A DNA stretch of 64,000 bases from Tahibacter aquaticus (GCF_004363655.1 NZ_SNZH01000009.1:792-64791), one strand, 5' to 3'. Counted from the stretch's first letter, positions 25,088 through 34,197 are shown. The notes: generated by a model not told the origin, from the sequence alone. Made by a program: numbers and translations.

Positions 25088-25117
25088 GGTCTTGCGTCGC
25101 GGCTGCGACGCAAGACC
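25088..25117. promoter_or_regulatory. 13-bp perfect inverted repeat between btaA and the RegB-like gene
   Basis: GGTCTTGCGTCGC and its exact reverse complement are separated by GGCT. The element lies in the 140-bp divergent spacer. The half sites contain GCGAC...GTCGC, which resembles the GC-rich imperfect dyads bound by RegA/PrrA regulators. It could alternatively act as a hairpin in either leader RNA. There is no T-run, so a terminator is less likely. Confidence 0.5.
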
Positions 25118-25155
25118 GCAGTACAGCCAAGGCGAACGGCGCTACAGTTGCGCGC

Positions 25156-26409
25156 ATGGCTACGACCGTTCCCGCCGGATTGCTGCGCACCCTGGCCACC
25201 CTGCGCTGGGTGGCGGTCGGCGGTCAGTCGTTGGTGGTGCTGCTGGCGGTGCATCTGCTCGGCCTGCCGCTGCAGTCGGCGCCGCTGTGGGGCGGTATCG
25301 CGGCGCTGGCGCTGTTCAATGTGTGGGCTTGGCATCGTGCGCGCCGCCTGGCCGAGGCCACGCAGGGCGAGGCCTTGCTGCATGTGCTGGTCGACCTGGC
25401 CAACCTGGCCTGGATGATTGCCTGGAGCGGCGGCGCGATGAATCCGTTCGCTTCGCTGTTCCTGCTGCCGCTGGCCCTGGTCGCCGTGGCCATGCCCTGG
25501 CGCGCGGTGCTGGCGGTGATGCTGGCCTGTGCCGCCGGCTACGCGGTTTCCACCGTGTTCGGCCGGCCTTTGCCGCATATGCACGGCGTGTTCGGCGACA
25601 CGCTGGATCTGCATCTGTGGGGCATGGCGGTGAATTTCGTCGTCTCCGGTGCCGTCGTCACCGGTTTCCTGACGCGGCTGGCGCAGACCCTGCGCGAGCG
25701 CGAGCAGGAACTGGCACGCCTGCGCGAACAGTTCGCCCGGCGCGAGGGCATCGTCGCGCTGGCCACGCATGCGGCGGCGGTGGCGCATGAATTGAATACG
25801 CCGCTGGGCACCTTGACCCTGATGGTCGAGGACGTGCTGGCCGATGCCCCCGCCGGCAGCGTGCAGCAGGCCGATGCGCAGCTGATGGCGCAGCTGCTGG
25901 ACGAATGCCGTGACCGCGTGCGCCAGCTGGCGCAGCCGGCCGACGATAGCCTGGCCCAGCCGCGGCTGCTGCGTGGCGTGCTGGACCAGCTGGTCGAACG
26001 CTGGCAGCTGCTGCGCCCGGCCATCCAGCTGGATCGGCAGGAACAATTGCCGGCTGATGTCGTGGTGAACTGGGATGCGGGCATAGGCCATCTGCTGCAG
26101 GCCTTGCTCAACAATGCCGCCGACGCCAGCCAGGCCGCCGGAAGTGCACAGGTGGAACTTGAGATGGAGTGGACAGACGGCCTGCTGCGCGGCTGCGTGC
26201 GCGATTTCGGCCGCGGCGTGAGCGCCGGCGAAAACCTGCTGCCGGGCCGTCTGTTCCAGAGCAGCAAGCCCGACGGCCTCGGCGTCGGCCTGGTGCTGTC
26301 GCATGCGACGGTGGAACGCCTGGGCGGCCGCCTCGCCGTCGGCAGCGCCGGTACGTTCGGCGCCAGCGTGCGTTTCGAGTTGCCGCTGGCTTCGGTGGCA
26401 GGCGCATGA
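25156..26409 (+). CDS. RegB/PrrB-type redox sensor histidine kinase
   Basis: A 417-residue membrane kinase with about six N-terminal helices. The loop motif GGAMNPF (92-98) matches the GGxxNPF ubiquinone-binding heptapeptide of RegB/PrrB. The phospho-acceptor H211 lies in AAVAHELNTPLGTL, and the ATPase domain shows LLNNAADAS, DFGRGV and GLGVGLVLSHATVE. Such kinases sense the quinone pool and control respiration and redox genes. The ATG at 25156 was chosen as the first fitting the family; upstream sequence is the inverted repeat. Its stop overlaps the regulator start by ATGA. Confidence 0.9.
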   Translation: MATTVPAGLLRTLATLRWVAVGGQSLVVLLAVHLLGLPLQSAPLWGGIAALALFNVWAWHRARRLAEATQGEALLHVLVDLANLAWMIAWSGGAMNPFASLFLLPLALVAVAMPWRAVLAVMLACAAGYAVSTVFGRPLPHMHGVFGDTLDLHLWGMAVNFVVSGAVVTGFLTRLAQTLREREQELARLREQFARREGIVALATHAAAVAHELNTPLGTLTLMVEDVLADAPAGSVQQADAQLMAQLLDECRDRVRQLAQPADDSLAQPRLLRGVLDQLVERWQLLRPAIQLDRQEQLPADVVVNWDAGIGHLLQALLNNAADASQAAGSAQVELEMEWTDGLLRGCVRDFGRGVSAGENLLPGRLFQSSKPDGLGVGLVLSHATVERLGGRLAVGSAGTFGASVRFELPLASVAGA

Positions 26410-26936
26410 ACGGCCTGCTCATCGACGACGATCCGGTGTATGCACGCGTGCTGCAACGCTCGCTGGAACGGCGCGGCCTGCAACTGCGCATTGCGCTGGA
26501 CGTGGAATCGGCGCTGGCGCTGGTGCAGGAGGACGCGCCGGATTTCGCCCTGGTCGATCTGAAGATCGGCAGCGATTCGGGCCTGAACCTGATTGCGCCG
26601 CTGCGTGCAGCGCGGGCGGACATGCAGATCATCCTGGTCACCGGCTATGCCAGCGTGGCCACGGCGGTCGATGCGATCAAGCGCGGCGCCGACAACTACC
26701 TGCCCAAGCCGATCACCGCCGAAGCGCTGATCCGCGCGCTGCAGGACGAGCCGGTGGCCGAGGACGTGGACACCATGACGCCGCTGAGCCGACTGGAATG
26801 GGAACATATCCAGCAGGCCTTGCTGGCCTGCGACGGCAATATTTCCGCTGCGGCACGCCTGCTCGGCATGCACCGGCGCAGCCTGCAGCGCAAGCTGGCC
26901 AAGCGCCCCGGACCGGAACGCAGCAGCGTCGCGTAG
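26406..26936 (+). CDS. RegA/PrrA-type response regulator
   Basis: A 176-residue regulator with a receiver domain (DDD near the N-terminus, phospho-acceptor D51 in FALVDLKIG, T and K in VTGYAS and LPKPIT) and a Fis-type helix-turn-helix (NISAAARLLGMHRRSLQRKL). This build is that of RegA/PrrA/ActR. It is translationally coupled to the kinase by ATGA and surely its partner. It may act on the inverted repeat at 25088-25117, which would link redox state to its own operon and btaAB. Confidence 0.92.
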   Translation: MNGLLIDDDPVYARVLQRSLERRGLQLRIALDVESALALVQEDAPDFALVDLKIGSDSGLNLIAPLRAARADMQIILVTGYASVATAVDAIKRGADNYLPKPITAEALIRALQDEPVAEDVDTMTPLSRLEWEHIQQALLACDGNISAAARLLGMHRRSLQRKLAKRPGPERSSVA

Positions 26937-27072
26937 ATCCCGCAACCGTTTTCCCGCCTTCCTGGCACTCACCGCGACAACCACCGCACTACGCCTGCCT
27001 GCGACAGTCGGTCGCATCGCCCGCGCGGACGATGCCGGTTGTACTAGTGAACTTTCGTCAGGGACTTCGACC

Positions 27073-29100
27073 ATGCTCGTTTTGCCGCTCAGCTCCGCCA
27101 TTTTGCTTGCACTGGCGACCACGCCACCGCTGACACCGGACGATGCCGGCGGGCCACGGCACGAGGTTTTGCCGCGTATCGATGTGCAGGCAACGGCGGC
27201 GGCCGAGGTGGAAGCGGCACGCGCACGCCTCAACGAAACTGCGGGCGCGGTCGGCGTTGTCGATGCGGAACGCTACAAGGAACAGCGCGCCAGCACGCTG
27301 GCCGATGCGCTGGGCTTTGCCGCCGGCGTGTTCGTACAGCCGCGTTTCGGCTCGGAGGAATCGCGCCTGTCGGTGCGCGGTTCTGGATTACAGCGCACTT
27401 TCCACTTGCGCGGCCTGGAGCTGATGCAGGACGGCGTGTATCTGAACCAGGCCGACGGCGGCGGCGATTTCCAGGCGGTGGAGCCGCTGGCGGCGCGTTA
27501 TATCGAGGTCTATCGCGGCGCCAATGCGTTGCAATACGGTGCTGCGACGCTGGGCGGCGCGGTGAATTTCGTCAGCCCTACCGGGCGCAGTGCACCGGCG
27601 GTCGATCTGCGCCTGGAAGGCGGCAGCTTCGGCTACGCCCGCGGCCAGCTGGCCCTGGCCGGTGCGGACGAGAAACAGGATTACTACGCCAGCGTCAGCG
27701 TATTCGACCAGGACGGTTATCGCGACCACGCGCGCCAGGAAACCTATCGCCTGTTCGCCAACTACGGCCTGATGCTGGAACGTGGCGAGTCGCGTTTCTA
27801 CCTGAGCCAGGTCGACACCAATTCGCAATTGCCCGGCAGCCTTACCCTGGCCGAACTGCAAAGCGATCCGACCCGCGCCGCACCGGGCAACCTGAGCGGC
27901 GACCAGCGCCGCGATTTCAGCCTCAGCCGCATCGCCAACCGCACCGTGCTGCAAGTGGACGATGCCAGCGATCTGGAGATCGGCGCGTTCTACGCGGCCA
28001 AGCACCTGAACCATCCGATCTTCCAGGTGCTGGTGCAAAGCTCGCGCGACTACGGTGCCAATCTGCGCTGGCGTCACGATGCCGACTGGGGTGGACACCG
28101 CAGTGTCTGGACCCTCGGTGCCGCGGCGATTCAGGGGCGCCTGCGCGACCGGCGCTACGCGAATATCGGCGGCGAACGCGGTGCGCCGACCAACGGGTTC
28201 GACAACGACGCCACGCGACTGTCGCTGTTTGCCGAGCAGCAGTATTACCTCACGCCGGCCACGGCACTGGTGCTGGGCGTGCAGGCCTCGCGCAACCGGC
28301 GCGAGGCGCAGGACACCCTGATCACGGGCGGGCGCGACGAAAGCTATGCGCGCAGTTATTCCGGCGTCAGCCCGAAGCTGGGCCTGCGCCATGAGCTGGG
28401 CGAGGGTGTGACCGTGTTCGGCAATATCAGCCGCAGCTACGAGCCGCCGAGTTTCGGCGAGCTGGCCGGCGGGCCGAACGTGACCCTGGTCGATGCGCAG
28501 AAGGCGACCAGTGGCGAGCTGGGCCTGCGCGTGGAAAAATCCACCTTGTCGCTGGACGCGGCGCTTTACCGCGCCGACCTGCGTGACGAGCTGCTGGCGC
28601 TGAGCGATGCCGACGGCAATCCGCGCGGCACGGTGAATGCGCCGCGCACGCGCCACCAGGGGCTGGAATTCGCCGCAACCTGGCGCATCAGCGATGCGCT
28701 GGAATGGCGCGGCGCCTATCTGTGGAACGATTTCCGCTTCGATGGCGACGCGGTCTATGGCGACAACCGCCTGGCCGGCGTGGCGCCGCAACTGTTGCGC
28801 ACCGAGCTGCGCTGGAGTTTCGGCAGCTGGTACGTGGCGCCGACGGCGGAATGGTCGCCGCAGCGGTCGTTCGTCGATCATGCGAACACGCTGGCGGCCA
28901 AGGGCTATGCCATTGCCGGCCTGCGCGTTGGCGGCGACTGGCAGCAGCAATGGCGCTGGTTCGTCGATGCACGCAACCTTGGCGGCAAACGCTATGCGGC
29001 GACCACCGGCGTGATCGCCGATGCGCGAGGACAGGACAGCCGCCAATTCCTGCCCGGCGACGGGCGTTCGGTGTTCGTCGGGCTGGAGTGGCGCCGATAG
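27073..29100 (+). CDS. TonB-dependent receptor, FecA-like
   Basis: A 675-residue outer-membrane receptor. After a signal peptide of about 17-20 residues comes the plug domain (RIDVQAT TonB-box-like start, RLSVRGSGLQRTFHLRGL, IEVYRGANALQYGAATLGGA) and a 22-strand barrel. The C-terminus ends GRSVFVGLEWRR, with a terminal aromatic-containing strand. The layout is closest to FecA/ferric siderophore receptors, but substrate cannot be told. It begins 136 bp after the RegA-like gene in the same direction and may or may not be co-transcribed. Confidence 0.88.
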   Translation: MLVLPLSSAILLALATTPPLTPDDAGGPRHEVLPRIDVQATAAAEVEAARARLNETAGAVGVVDAERYKEQRASTLADALGFAAGVFVQPRFGSEESRLSVRGSGLQRTFHLRGLELMQDGVYLNQADGGGDFQAVEPLAARYIEVYRGANALQYGAATLGGAVNFVSPTGRSAPAVDLRLEGGSFGYARGQLALAGADEKQDYYASVSVFDQDGYRDHARQETYRLFANYGLMLERGESRFYLSQVDTNSQLPGSLTLAELQSDPTRAAPGNLSGDQRRDFSLSRIANRTVLQVDDASDLEIGAFYAAKHLNHPIFQVLVQSSRDYGANLRWRHDADWGGHRSVWTLGAAAIQGRLRDRRYANIGGERGAPTNGFDNDATRLSLFAEQQYYLTPATALVLGVQASRNRREAQDTLITGGRDESYARSYSGVSPKLGLRHELGEGVTVFGNISRSYEPPSFGELAGGPNVTLVDAQKATSGELGLRVEKSTLSLDAALYRADLRDELLALSDADGNPRGTVNAPRTRHQGLEFAATWRISDALEWRGAYLWNDFRFDGDAVYGDNRLAGVAPQLLRTELRWSFGSWYVAPTAEWSPQRSFVDHANTLAAKGYAIAGLRVGGDWQQQWRWFVDARNLGGKRYAATTGVIADARGQDSRQFLPGDGRSVFVGLEWRR

Positions 29101-29184
29101 CGGCGGATTTTGTCCGCATTCGCGGCGATGATGGCAGGGCCGGCCGCAAGCGGTCTTGCTATCCATTCTTCAGCGGAGCACCTC

Positions 29185-29559
29185 ATGCTGCACCATATTT
29201 CCTTTGCCGTTACCGACCTTGCCCGTTCCATCGCGTTCTACGACGCGGTGATGGCGCCGCTGGGGTTTCGCCGCGTCTGGAGCCATGACAGCGGCGCGGG
29301 CTACGGCATCGAGGACGACAACGAATCGTTCGCCATCAAACAGCGCGAACTTGTACAGATTTCTCCTTCGGGATTTCACCTGGCGTTTGCGGCACCGACG
29401 CAGGATGCCGTCGTGGCATTTCATGCAGCTGCGCTGGCGCAGGGCGGCAGCGACAAGGGCGCGCCGGGGCTGCGGCCGGATTATGGCGATGCGTATTTCG
29501 CGGCATTTGTGCTGGACCCGGATGGTTACTGGATCGAGGCGGTGATCAACGGGCGGTGA
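29185..29559 (+). CDS. VOC (glyoxalase/bleomycin resistance) family protein
   Basis: A 124-residue protein of the vicinal oxygen chelate superfamily: MLHHISFAVTDLARSIAFYD at the start, GFHLAFAA in the middle and AFVLDPDGYWIEAV at the end give the paired beta-alpha-beta modules and the metal ligands H and E. Substrate is unknown. GGAG lies 8 bp before the ATG at 29185; longer reading would add non-family sequence. Confidence 0.85.
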   Translation: MLHHISFAVTDLARSIAFYDAVMAPLGFRRVWSHDSGAGYGIEDDNESFAIKQRELVQISPSGFHLAFAAPTQDAVVAFHAAALAQGGSDKGAPGLRPDYGDAYFAAFVLDPDGYWIEAVINGR

Positions 29560-29709
29560 GGGGGGCTTTCAAAAAAAGCGCCGGAGGAATTTCTCTGCAT
29601 GCTTTGTTGAATGCGCGCTGTGTGCAACATGAATGCTGACGGATTCCGCCCTTATTGACGCCGACCCTGGCGCCGACACGACCACGCTGGTCGGTGAGGG
29701 GAGAAACGG

Positions 29710-30288
29710 ATGGACAGCAATTCGATCGATACGATGCGGCGTGCGTTGCTGCAATCGGCGGCAGTGGGCATGGCCCTGGGCGCGGCCGGCATCGACGCGG
29801 TATTCGCCGCCGGGGCGGCAGCGGAAAAGCCGCCGGGCAAGCCCGGCGATTTCGATTTCCTCAGCGGCAACTGGACGATTCGCCATCGGCGCCTGAAAAC
29901 AGCAGGCACGCAGGACTGGGACGAATTCGACGGCGAGGCGACGTGCTGGAGCATCCTCGGTGGCGTCGTCAGCGTCGAGGAATTGCGCATACCGGCGCGG
30001 CAGTTCAGCGGCATGGGCTTGCGCGTGCTGGACGTGGAGAAGAAGGTCTGGTCGGATTTCTGGGTCAATGCCAAGTCCGGCGTGGTGGTGCCGCCGGGTA
30101 CGCAAGGCCACTTCATCGACGGTGCCGGCATTTTCGAAGCCGACGACAAGGACGGCGAACAGGCGATCAAGGTGCGTGGAGTATGGGACCGCATCACACC
30201 GGCATCCTGCCGCTGGTACCAGGAAATATCCCGCGACGGCGGCAAGCGCTGGGAAGGCAATTGGTACATGGACTGGACGCGCGCCTGA
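29710..30288 (+). CDS. Exported protein of unknown function, Tat-like signal
   Basis: A 192-residue protein. The N-terminus MRRALLQSAAVGMALGAAG resembles a weak twin-arginine signal preceding an A-rich cleavage site near FAAGAAAE. The mature part shows GDFDFLSGNWTIRHRR and WDRITPASCRWYQEISRDGG, resembling lipocalin-like DUF1579-type proteins. No catalytic site is evident. The gene stands alone; GGAGAAAC precedes the ATG. Confidence 0.65.
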   Translation: MDSNSIDTMRRALLQSAAVGMALGAAGIDAVFAAGAAAEKPPGKPGDFDFLSGNWTIRHRRLKTAGTQDWDEFDGEATCWSILGGVVSVEELRIPARQFSGMGLRVLDVEKKVWSDFWVNAKSGVVVPPGTQGHFIDGAGIFEADDKDGEQAIKVRGVWDRITPASCRWYQEISRDGGKRWEGNWYMDWTRA

Positions 30289-30421
30289 GCAGGGCGTAGC
30301 CGCGGAAGGCACGGCGCGAGGGGCAGCGCAAATGGCGGCGCGAGGTCTGTGGTGTTGCGGTTGGCATGAATGCCGCTGCGGTGCGATGAGCAGGCTGGCC
30401 AGCCCTGGGTATGAGGACGGT

Positions 30422-30832
30422 CTAGCCGCGTAGCGCAGCAACCTGCGCGGCAAGTTTTTTCGGCGCCAACGCAGCGTAGCTGGCGAGCAGCAATTCCTCG
30501 ACGTTGTCCCAGTCGGTCTGGGCATCCAGCGCCAGGCCGACGATGTCGGGCCACCAGCGCGGCAGAAAAAACGGCGGGCGTGCAAAGCGTGGCGTGTCGG
30601 CGGCCGGGCGCGGTGTGCGGAACGTCAGTACGCACAAGGGACCGTCGTTGCCGGCGGCCTGGGCATAGGCCGGCGGCCAGCCCTGCTCGATCATCACTGC
30701 ATGCGCGAAGTTCTTGCCGCGTATGCACCAGCGCGTGCCGGTCCAGGCGGCTTCCTCGACGACTTCGGGCAGATCGAGGCAGACCAGTCTTAGCCGTTGC
30801 AGCACTGCCTGCGGCGGTTGCGGCCGTGTCAT
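30422..30832 (-). CDS. MmcQ/YjbR family protein
   Basis: A 136-residue protein with the CyaY-like YjbR fold: LPEVVEEAAWTGTRWCIRGK, PPFFLPRWWPDIVGL and the C-terminal LLLASYAALAPKKLAAQV. The family is widespread, annotated as DNA-binding, without a defined role. The ATG at 30832 was preferred over one seven codons upstream because GAGGG lies about 8 bp before it. Confidence 0.8.
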   Translation of the reverse strand: MTRPQPPQAVLQRLRLVCLDLPEVVEEAAWTGTRWCIRGKNFAHAVMIEQGWPPAYAQAAGNDGPLCVLTFRTPRPAADTPRFARPPFFLPRWWPDIVGLALDAQTDWDNVEELLLASYAALAPKKLAAQVAALRG

Positions 30833-30887
30833 TCGCCAGCCCTCGCATTCCACGACTGGCGGATACTAGCCCAGGCCGAGGCAAACG

Positions 30888-30925
30888 CGGCTGCTCATCG
30901 CACGCTACGCGTAGTGCGCCGCTGG
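30888..30925. repeat. Degenerate REP-like half element
   Basis: CTCATCGCACGCTACG resembles the arm CTCATCGCACCCTACG of the REP-like elements at 18.5 and 23.0 kb, and a partial palindrome (GCTACGCGTAGTGCGC) follows. It lies in the spacer before the orphan histidine kinase. Confidence 0.45.
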
Positions 30926-31100
30926 CGTGGCGGCCTGCGCACGAACATTGCTGCACGCTTACGGAGGACTCGCATCGCCGCGATCGTGGGCTCAGCCCCG
31001 CGGGACCGCCCAGTCGGACTGCCGAGGGGTGTCTCAGGCGGACGTTAAGCGCAAAAGAATCGGGCAAGCTACGCCGGTTCGGGCAATCGGGACATGTCGG

Positions 31101-32345
31101 ATGTACCGCAAACTCACGTTGCGACAACGCATCACCCTGGCCTATGCCGTGCTGGGCCTGGTACTGAGTCTGCTGTTCGCGCTGGCTTCCATCTACTTGA
31201 CCGAGGACTACGAGGAAATCGTGGTCACTGAAATTCTGCTGGGCCAGGCGCAGGACTACGCCGAGCGGCTGCAGCAACAACCCGATCTGGCCTTGCCGCG
31301 CACGCACCGCCTCAGCGGCTACCTGCGCCGCGCCGACGGCAGCGGCTTCGTGCCGGCGGATGTAGCCGATCTGCCGCCGGGCATCCACGATGTCGACGAC
31401 GCCACCGATCCGGGGAAGCACGCCGGCGTGTTCGATACCAAGGCCGGCCGCCTGACCTTCGTGATCAATCTGAATTCGATCGAGGCGCTGGAAGACTATC
31501 TGCTCTGGTTCATGCTCGCGGTTGTTGTGCTGGGCACGGCCGCGAGCGGCTGGATAGGCTGGCTGCTGGCCGGCAAAACCATATTGCCGGTGCGCCGACT
31601 GGCCCAGGCTGTGGACAGCCTGCCGGCGCGGCCGCAGGCGACCGATCTGGCCCGCCTGGTCGGCGAGGACGAACTGGGCCGGCTGGCGATGGCGATCGAT
31701 GCCTACCAGCGCCGCCTGCTCGATACCGATGCGGCCGAGCGGTCTTTCTTTGCCGACGCCAGCCACGAACTGCGCACGCCGATTGCAGTGGTGCAGGGCG
31801 TTGCCGAAGTGCTGCTGGACGATGCCGAGGCGCCGCCGCCGCTGCGCCGCCGCCTGGCGCGGCTGGAGCGCGGCATGAACGAGCTGACCGACCTGATCAA
31901 CGTGCTGCTCGGCCTGGCCCGGCGCAGTGCCTATGTCGCGGTGACCACTGACGCCCGCGCGCTGTTGCAGGAAAGCGTGGCGTCGATACTTTCGCCGCTG
32001 GAAGCCAGCGGCTTGCGCGTGGAAATCGACGCCACGGGCAGCCTGCAGCTGCCGCATGCCGAATCGGTGCTGACCTTGCGCGGCATCCTGCGCCGCCTGC
32101 TGCCGCCGGCGGCGGGCGGCGTGCTGCACTTGCAGGCGCAGACAGGCCGCATCGAACTGCGCTATGACGCCATCGCGTCCGCGTCGTCGTCGCCGGCCTC
32201 AACCGGCGCCAGCAGCGACCAGAACCTCGGGCTTACCCTGGTCGGCCGTTTCGCCACGCACCTGGGCTGGCATCTTGAGGAAGTACCCGCGACAGCGGCG
32301 CAGCGGCGCATCGTCATCGTGCTGCCGGCAGAGGAAAGCGCGTAG
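31101..32345 (+). CDS. Orphan sensor kinase-like protein with degenerate ATPase domain
   Basis: A 414-residue protein with a membrane helix near 13-33, a ~105-residue periplasmic part, a second helix near 138-160, a HAMP domain and an intact HisKA helix with H222 in ADASHELRTPIAVVQG. The following region should be a HATPase domain, but the N-box Asn and the DxGxG loop are absent; only NLGLTLVGRFATHLGW recalls the G2 box. A serine/alanine stretch (ASASSSPAS) sits where G1 would be. ATP binding is doubtful. No response regulator gene is adjacent. The start ATG at 31101 gives MYRKLTLRQRITLAY. Confidence 0.75.
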   Translation: MYRKLTLRQRITLAYAVLGLVLSLLFALASIYLTEDYEEIVVTEILLGQAQDYAERLQQQPDLALPRTHRLSGYLRRADGSGFVPADVADLPPGIHDVDDATDPGKHAGVFDTKAGRLTFVINLNSIEALEDYLLWFMLAVVVLGTAASGWIGWLLAGKTILPVRRLAQAVDSLPARPQATDLARLVGEDELGRLAMAIDAYQRRLLDTDAAERSFFADASHELRTPIAVVQGVAEVLLDDAEAPPPLRRRLARLERGMNELTDLINVLLGLARRSAYVAVTTDARALLQESVASILSPLEASGLRVEIDATGSLQLPHAESVLTLRGILRRLLPPAAGGVLHLQAQTGRIELRYDAIASASSSPASTGASSDQNLGLTLVGRFATHLGWHLEEVPATAAQRRIVIVLPAEESA

Positions 32346-32512
32346 TGGTTTTTGGCGGATGACGCGAAGGCCGCTCGTTTGCCCGGTGTGGCCGCTGCCG
32401 TGTCATCGCTGTCCGGCGTCATCTGTCCGGCGTCATCGGTTACGGGCCGCTCGTGCAAAAACGTCCCCATGCGAGAATGCAGGTTCGTTTCGGCCCTGAA
32501 CCTGGTGCATCC

Positions 32513-33481
32513 ATGTCTGCAGACACTTCGCTCTATCCACCGGTCGAGCCCTATGCCAGCGGCATGCTCGACGTCGGCGACGGCCATCGCCTGTACTGGG
32601 AGCGCGTAGGCACGCCCGGCGCGCGCCGGGCCGTATTCGTCCATGGCGGTCCCGGTGCGGGCTGTTCGGCGGCGCACCGGCGCCTGTTCGATCCGCACGG
32701 TTATGACGTGTTGCTGTTCGACCAGCGCGGCGCCGGCCGCTCCACGCCGCCGGCCTCGCTGCAGGCGAACACCACGGCGCATCTGATCGCCGACATGGAA
32801 CGCCTGCGCGAAGAAATCCTGCAGGGCGAAACCTGGCTGGTCTTCGGCGGCTCCTGGGGATCGACCCTGGCACTGGCCTATGCCCAGCAGCATCCGCAGC
32901 GCGTCGAGGCCCTGATCCTGCGCGGCATCTTCACCGCCACGCGTGCCGAAATGGACTGGTTCTACCGCAGCGGCGTGGAGCAGGTCTTTCCCGACAAATG
33001 GGCGCGCTTCATCGCGCCGATTCCTGTCGCCGAGCGCGGCGACCTGCTGGCCGCCTACGCACAACGCCTGCAGCAGGGCGATGCCGCCAGCCGTCTGGCC
33101 GCTGCCCAGGCCTGGTGCCAGTTCGAAGACGAAGTATCGGTGCTGAGCTTCCAGGCCGATGCCGGCGCCACGGCGGAAGATGCCGCGCGCAACCTCGCCA
33201 TCGCCTGTATAGAAAACCACTATTTCTGCAACGGCTGCTTCCTCGACGAAGGCCAGCTGCTGCGCGACGTACGCCGCCTCGCGCACATTCCCGCCATCAT
33301 CATCCATGGCCGCTACGACATGCCATGCCCGGCCAAATACGCCTGGGCTCTGCACCAGGCCTGGCCCGAAGCCGAATTCCACCTGGTCGAAGGGGCGGGG
33401 CACGCCTTCCGCGAACCCGGAATACTGCCGCTGCTGCGGCAGGCCACCGATCGTTTCGCACAGCCGCCCGTAACAACTTGA
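32513..33481 (+). CDS. pip: Proline iminopeptidase
   Basis: A 322-residue alpha/beta hydrolase of peptidase family S33. The oxyanion loop HGGPGAGC, the motif DQRGAGRS, the nucleophile elbow GGSWGSTLAL, an aspartate in HGRYDMPCP and the final histidine in EGAGHAF complete the triad. It releases N-terminal proline from peptides in the cytoplasm. The ATG at 32513 gives the usual length; no close ribosome site is evident. Confidence 0.93.
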   Translation: MSADTSLYPPVEPYASGMLDVGDGHRLYWERVGTPGARRAVFVHGGPGAGCSAAHRRLFDPHGYDVLLFDQRGAGRSTPPASLQANTTAHLIADMERLREEILQGETWLVFGGSWGSTLALAYAQQHPQRVEALILRGIFTATRAEMDWFYRSGVEQVFPDKWARFIAPIPVAERGDLLAAYAQRLQQGDAASRLAAAQAWCQFEDEVSVLSFQADAGATAEDAARNLAIACIENHYFCNGCFLDEGQLLRDVRRLAHIPAIIIHGRYDMPCPAKYAWALHQAWPEAEFHLVEGAGHAFREPGILPLLRQATDRFAQPPVTT

Positions 33482-33620
33482 GCGGGGCGTAGCGCGGGCA
33501 GGACGGCCATCCGGCGCCATTGTGCGGGCACCGCCGCACCGGCTTCCGATGCCTGCCTGCGGTTTGCGCCCATACCGCGGCGAGCAGGAAGGGCGCATGC
33601 CGCTTCCCGCGCGCTTGGGG

Positions 33621-33649
33621 TTAATGGTATAAATCGTATAAACCATTAA
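33621..33649. promoter_or_regulatory. AT-rich operator-like palindrome
   Basis: TTAATGGT and ACCATTAA form an inverted repeat across 13 bases that hold two direct GTATAAA copies. It lies 15 bp upstream of the lysine-rich gene start at 33664. It stands out in a GC-rich region and probably overlaps the promoter. Confidence 0.6.
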
Positions 33650-33663
33650 CTGAGGCGGGCGAC

Positions 33664-34119
33664 ATGAAGCGTTCACGGCTGAAATCCGATAGCACAACTC
33701 TCGCCGCGATCAAGGCCGACAGCCTCGGCCAGGCGCTGGCGCCGCAGAAGCCCGCAAAGAGCAAGGCGGCCAAGCGTGACAAGGCAGCCAAAGCAGACGG
33801 CGGCAAGATTTCCCTCAAGAAAACCAAGATCAAGACCAAGGTCAAGGCGTCGGCGGCTGGCGCCAAGGCCGGCAAGATCGCGGACGCCAGCAAGGCCAGG
33901 GACAAGCTGATCCGCGACAGCTTCACCCTGCCGCGCGAAGATTTCGACCTGATCGCCGTGCTGAAGGAACGCGCCCTCGGCTTCAAGCGGCCGACCAAGA
34001 AAAGCGAACTGCTGCGCGCCGGCCTGCAGCTGCTGGCCCGCCTGGACAGTGCAGCCCTGCAGAGCGCACTCGATGCGTTGCGGCCACTCAAGGCCGGCCG
34101 CCCCAAGAAGAAGCACTGA
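33664..34119 (+). CDS. Lysine-rich protein with RHH-like C-terminus
   Basis: A 151-residue basic protein. Residues 20-75 are lysine/alanine-rich (KSKAAKRDKAAKADGG, SLKKTKIKTKVKASAAG), like histone H1-type tails. The C-terminal part RDSFTLPREDFDLI followed by RPTKKSELLRAGLQLLARL recalls a ribbon-helix-helix DNA-binding fold seen in a family of proteobacterial hypothetical proteins. It is probably a nucleoid-associated or autoregulatory DNA-binding protein; no experimental function is known to me. The palindrome directly upstream may be its own operator. Confidence 0.6.
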   Translation: MKRSRLKSDSTTLAAIKADSLGQALAPQKPAKSKAAKRDKAAKADGGKISLKKTKIKTKVKASAAGAKAGKIADASKARDKLIRDSFTLPREDFDLIAVLKERALGFKRPTKKSELLRAGLQLLARLDSAALQSALDALRPLKAGRPKKKH

Positions 34120-34197
34120 GCGGTACGCCGCTTCTCCCGCCGATGAGCCGCCGGTGGGCGGCGCGGCATTGGCATCACGCACGGGTCTTTCCATCCG

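Noticed and set aside
29652-32129. 825-codon open frame on the minus strand
   Set aside because: It spans antisense to several genes with clear families and carries no recognisable domain.
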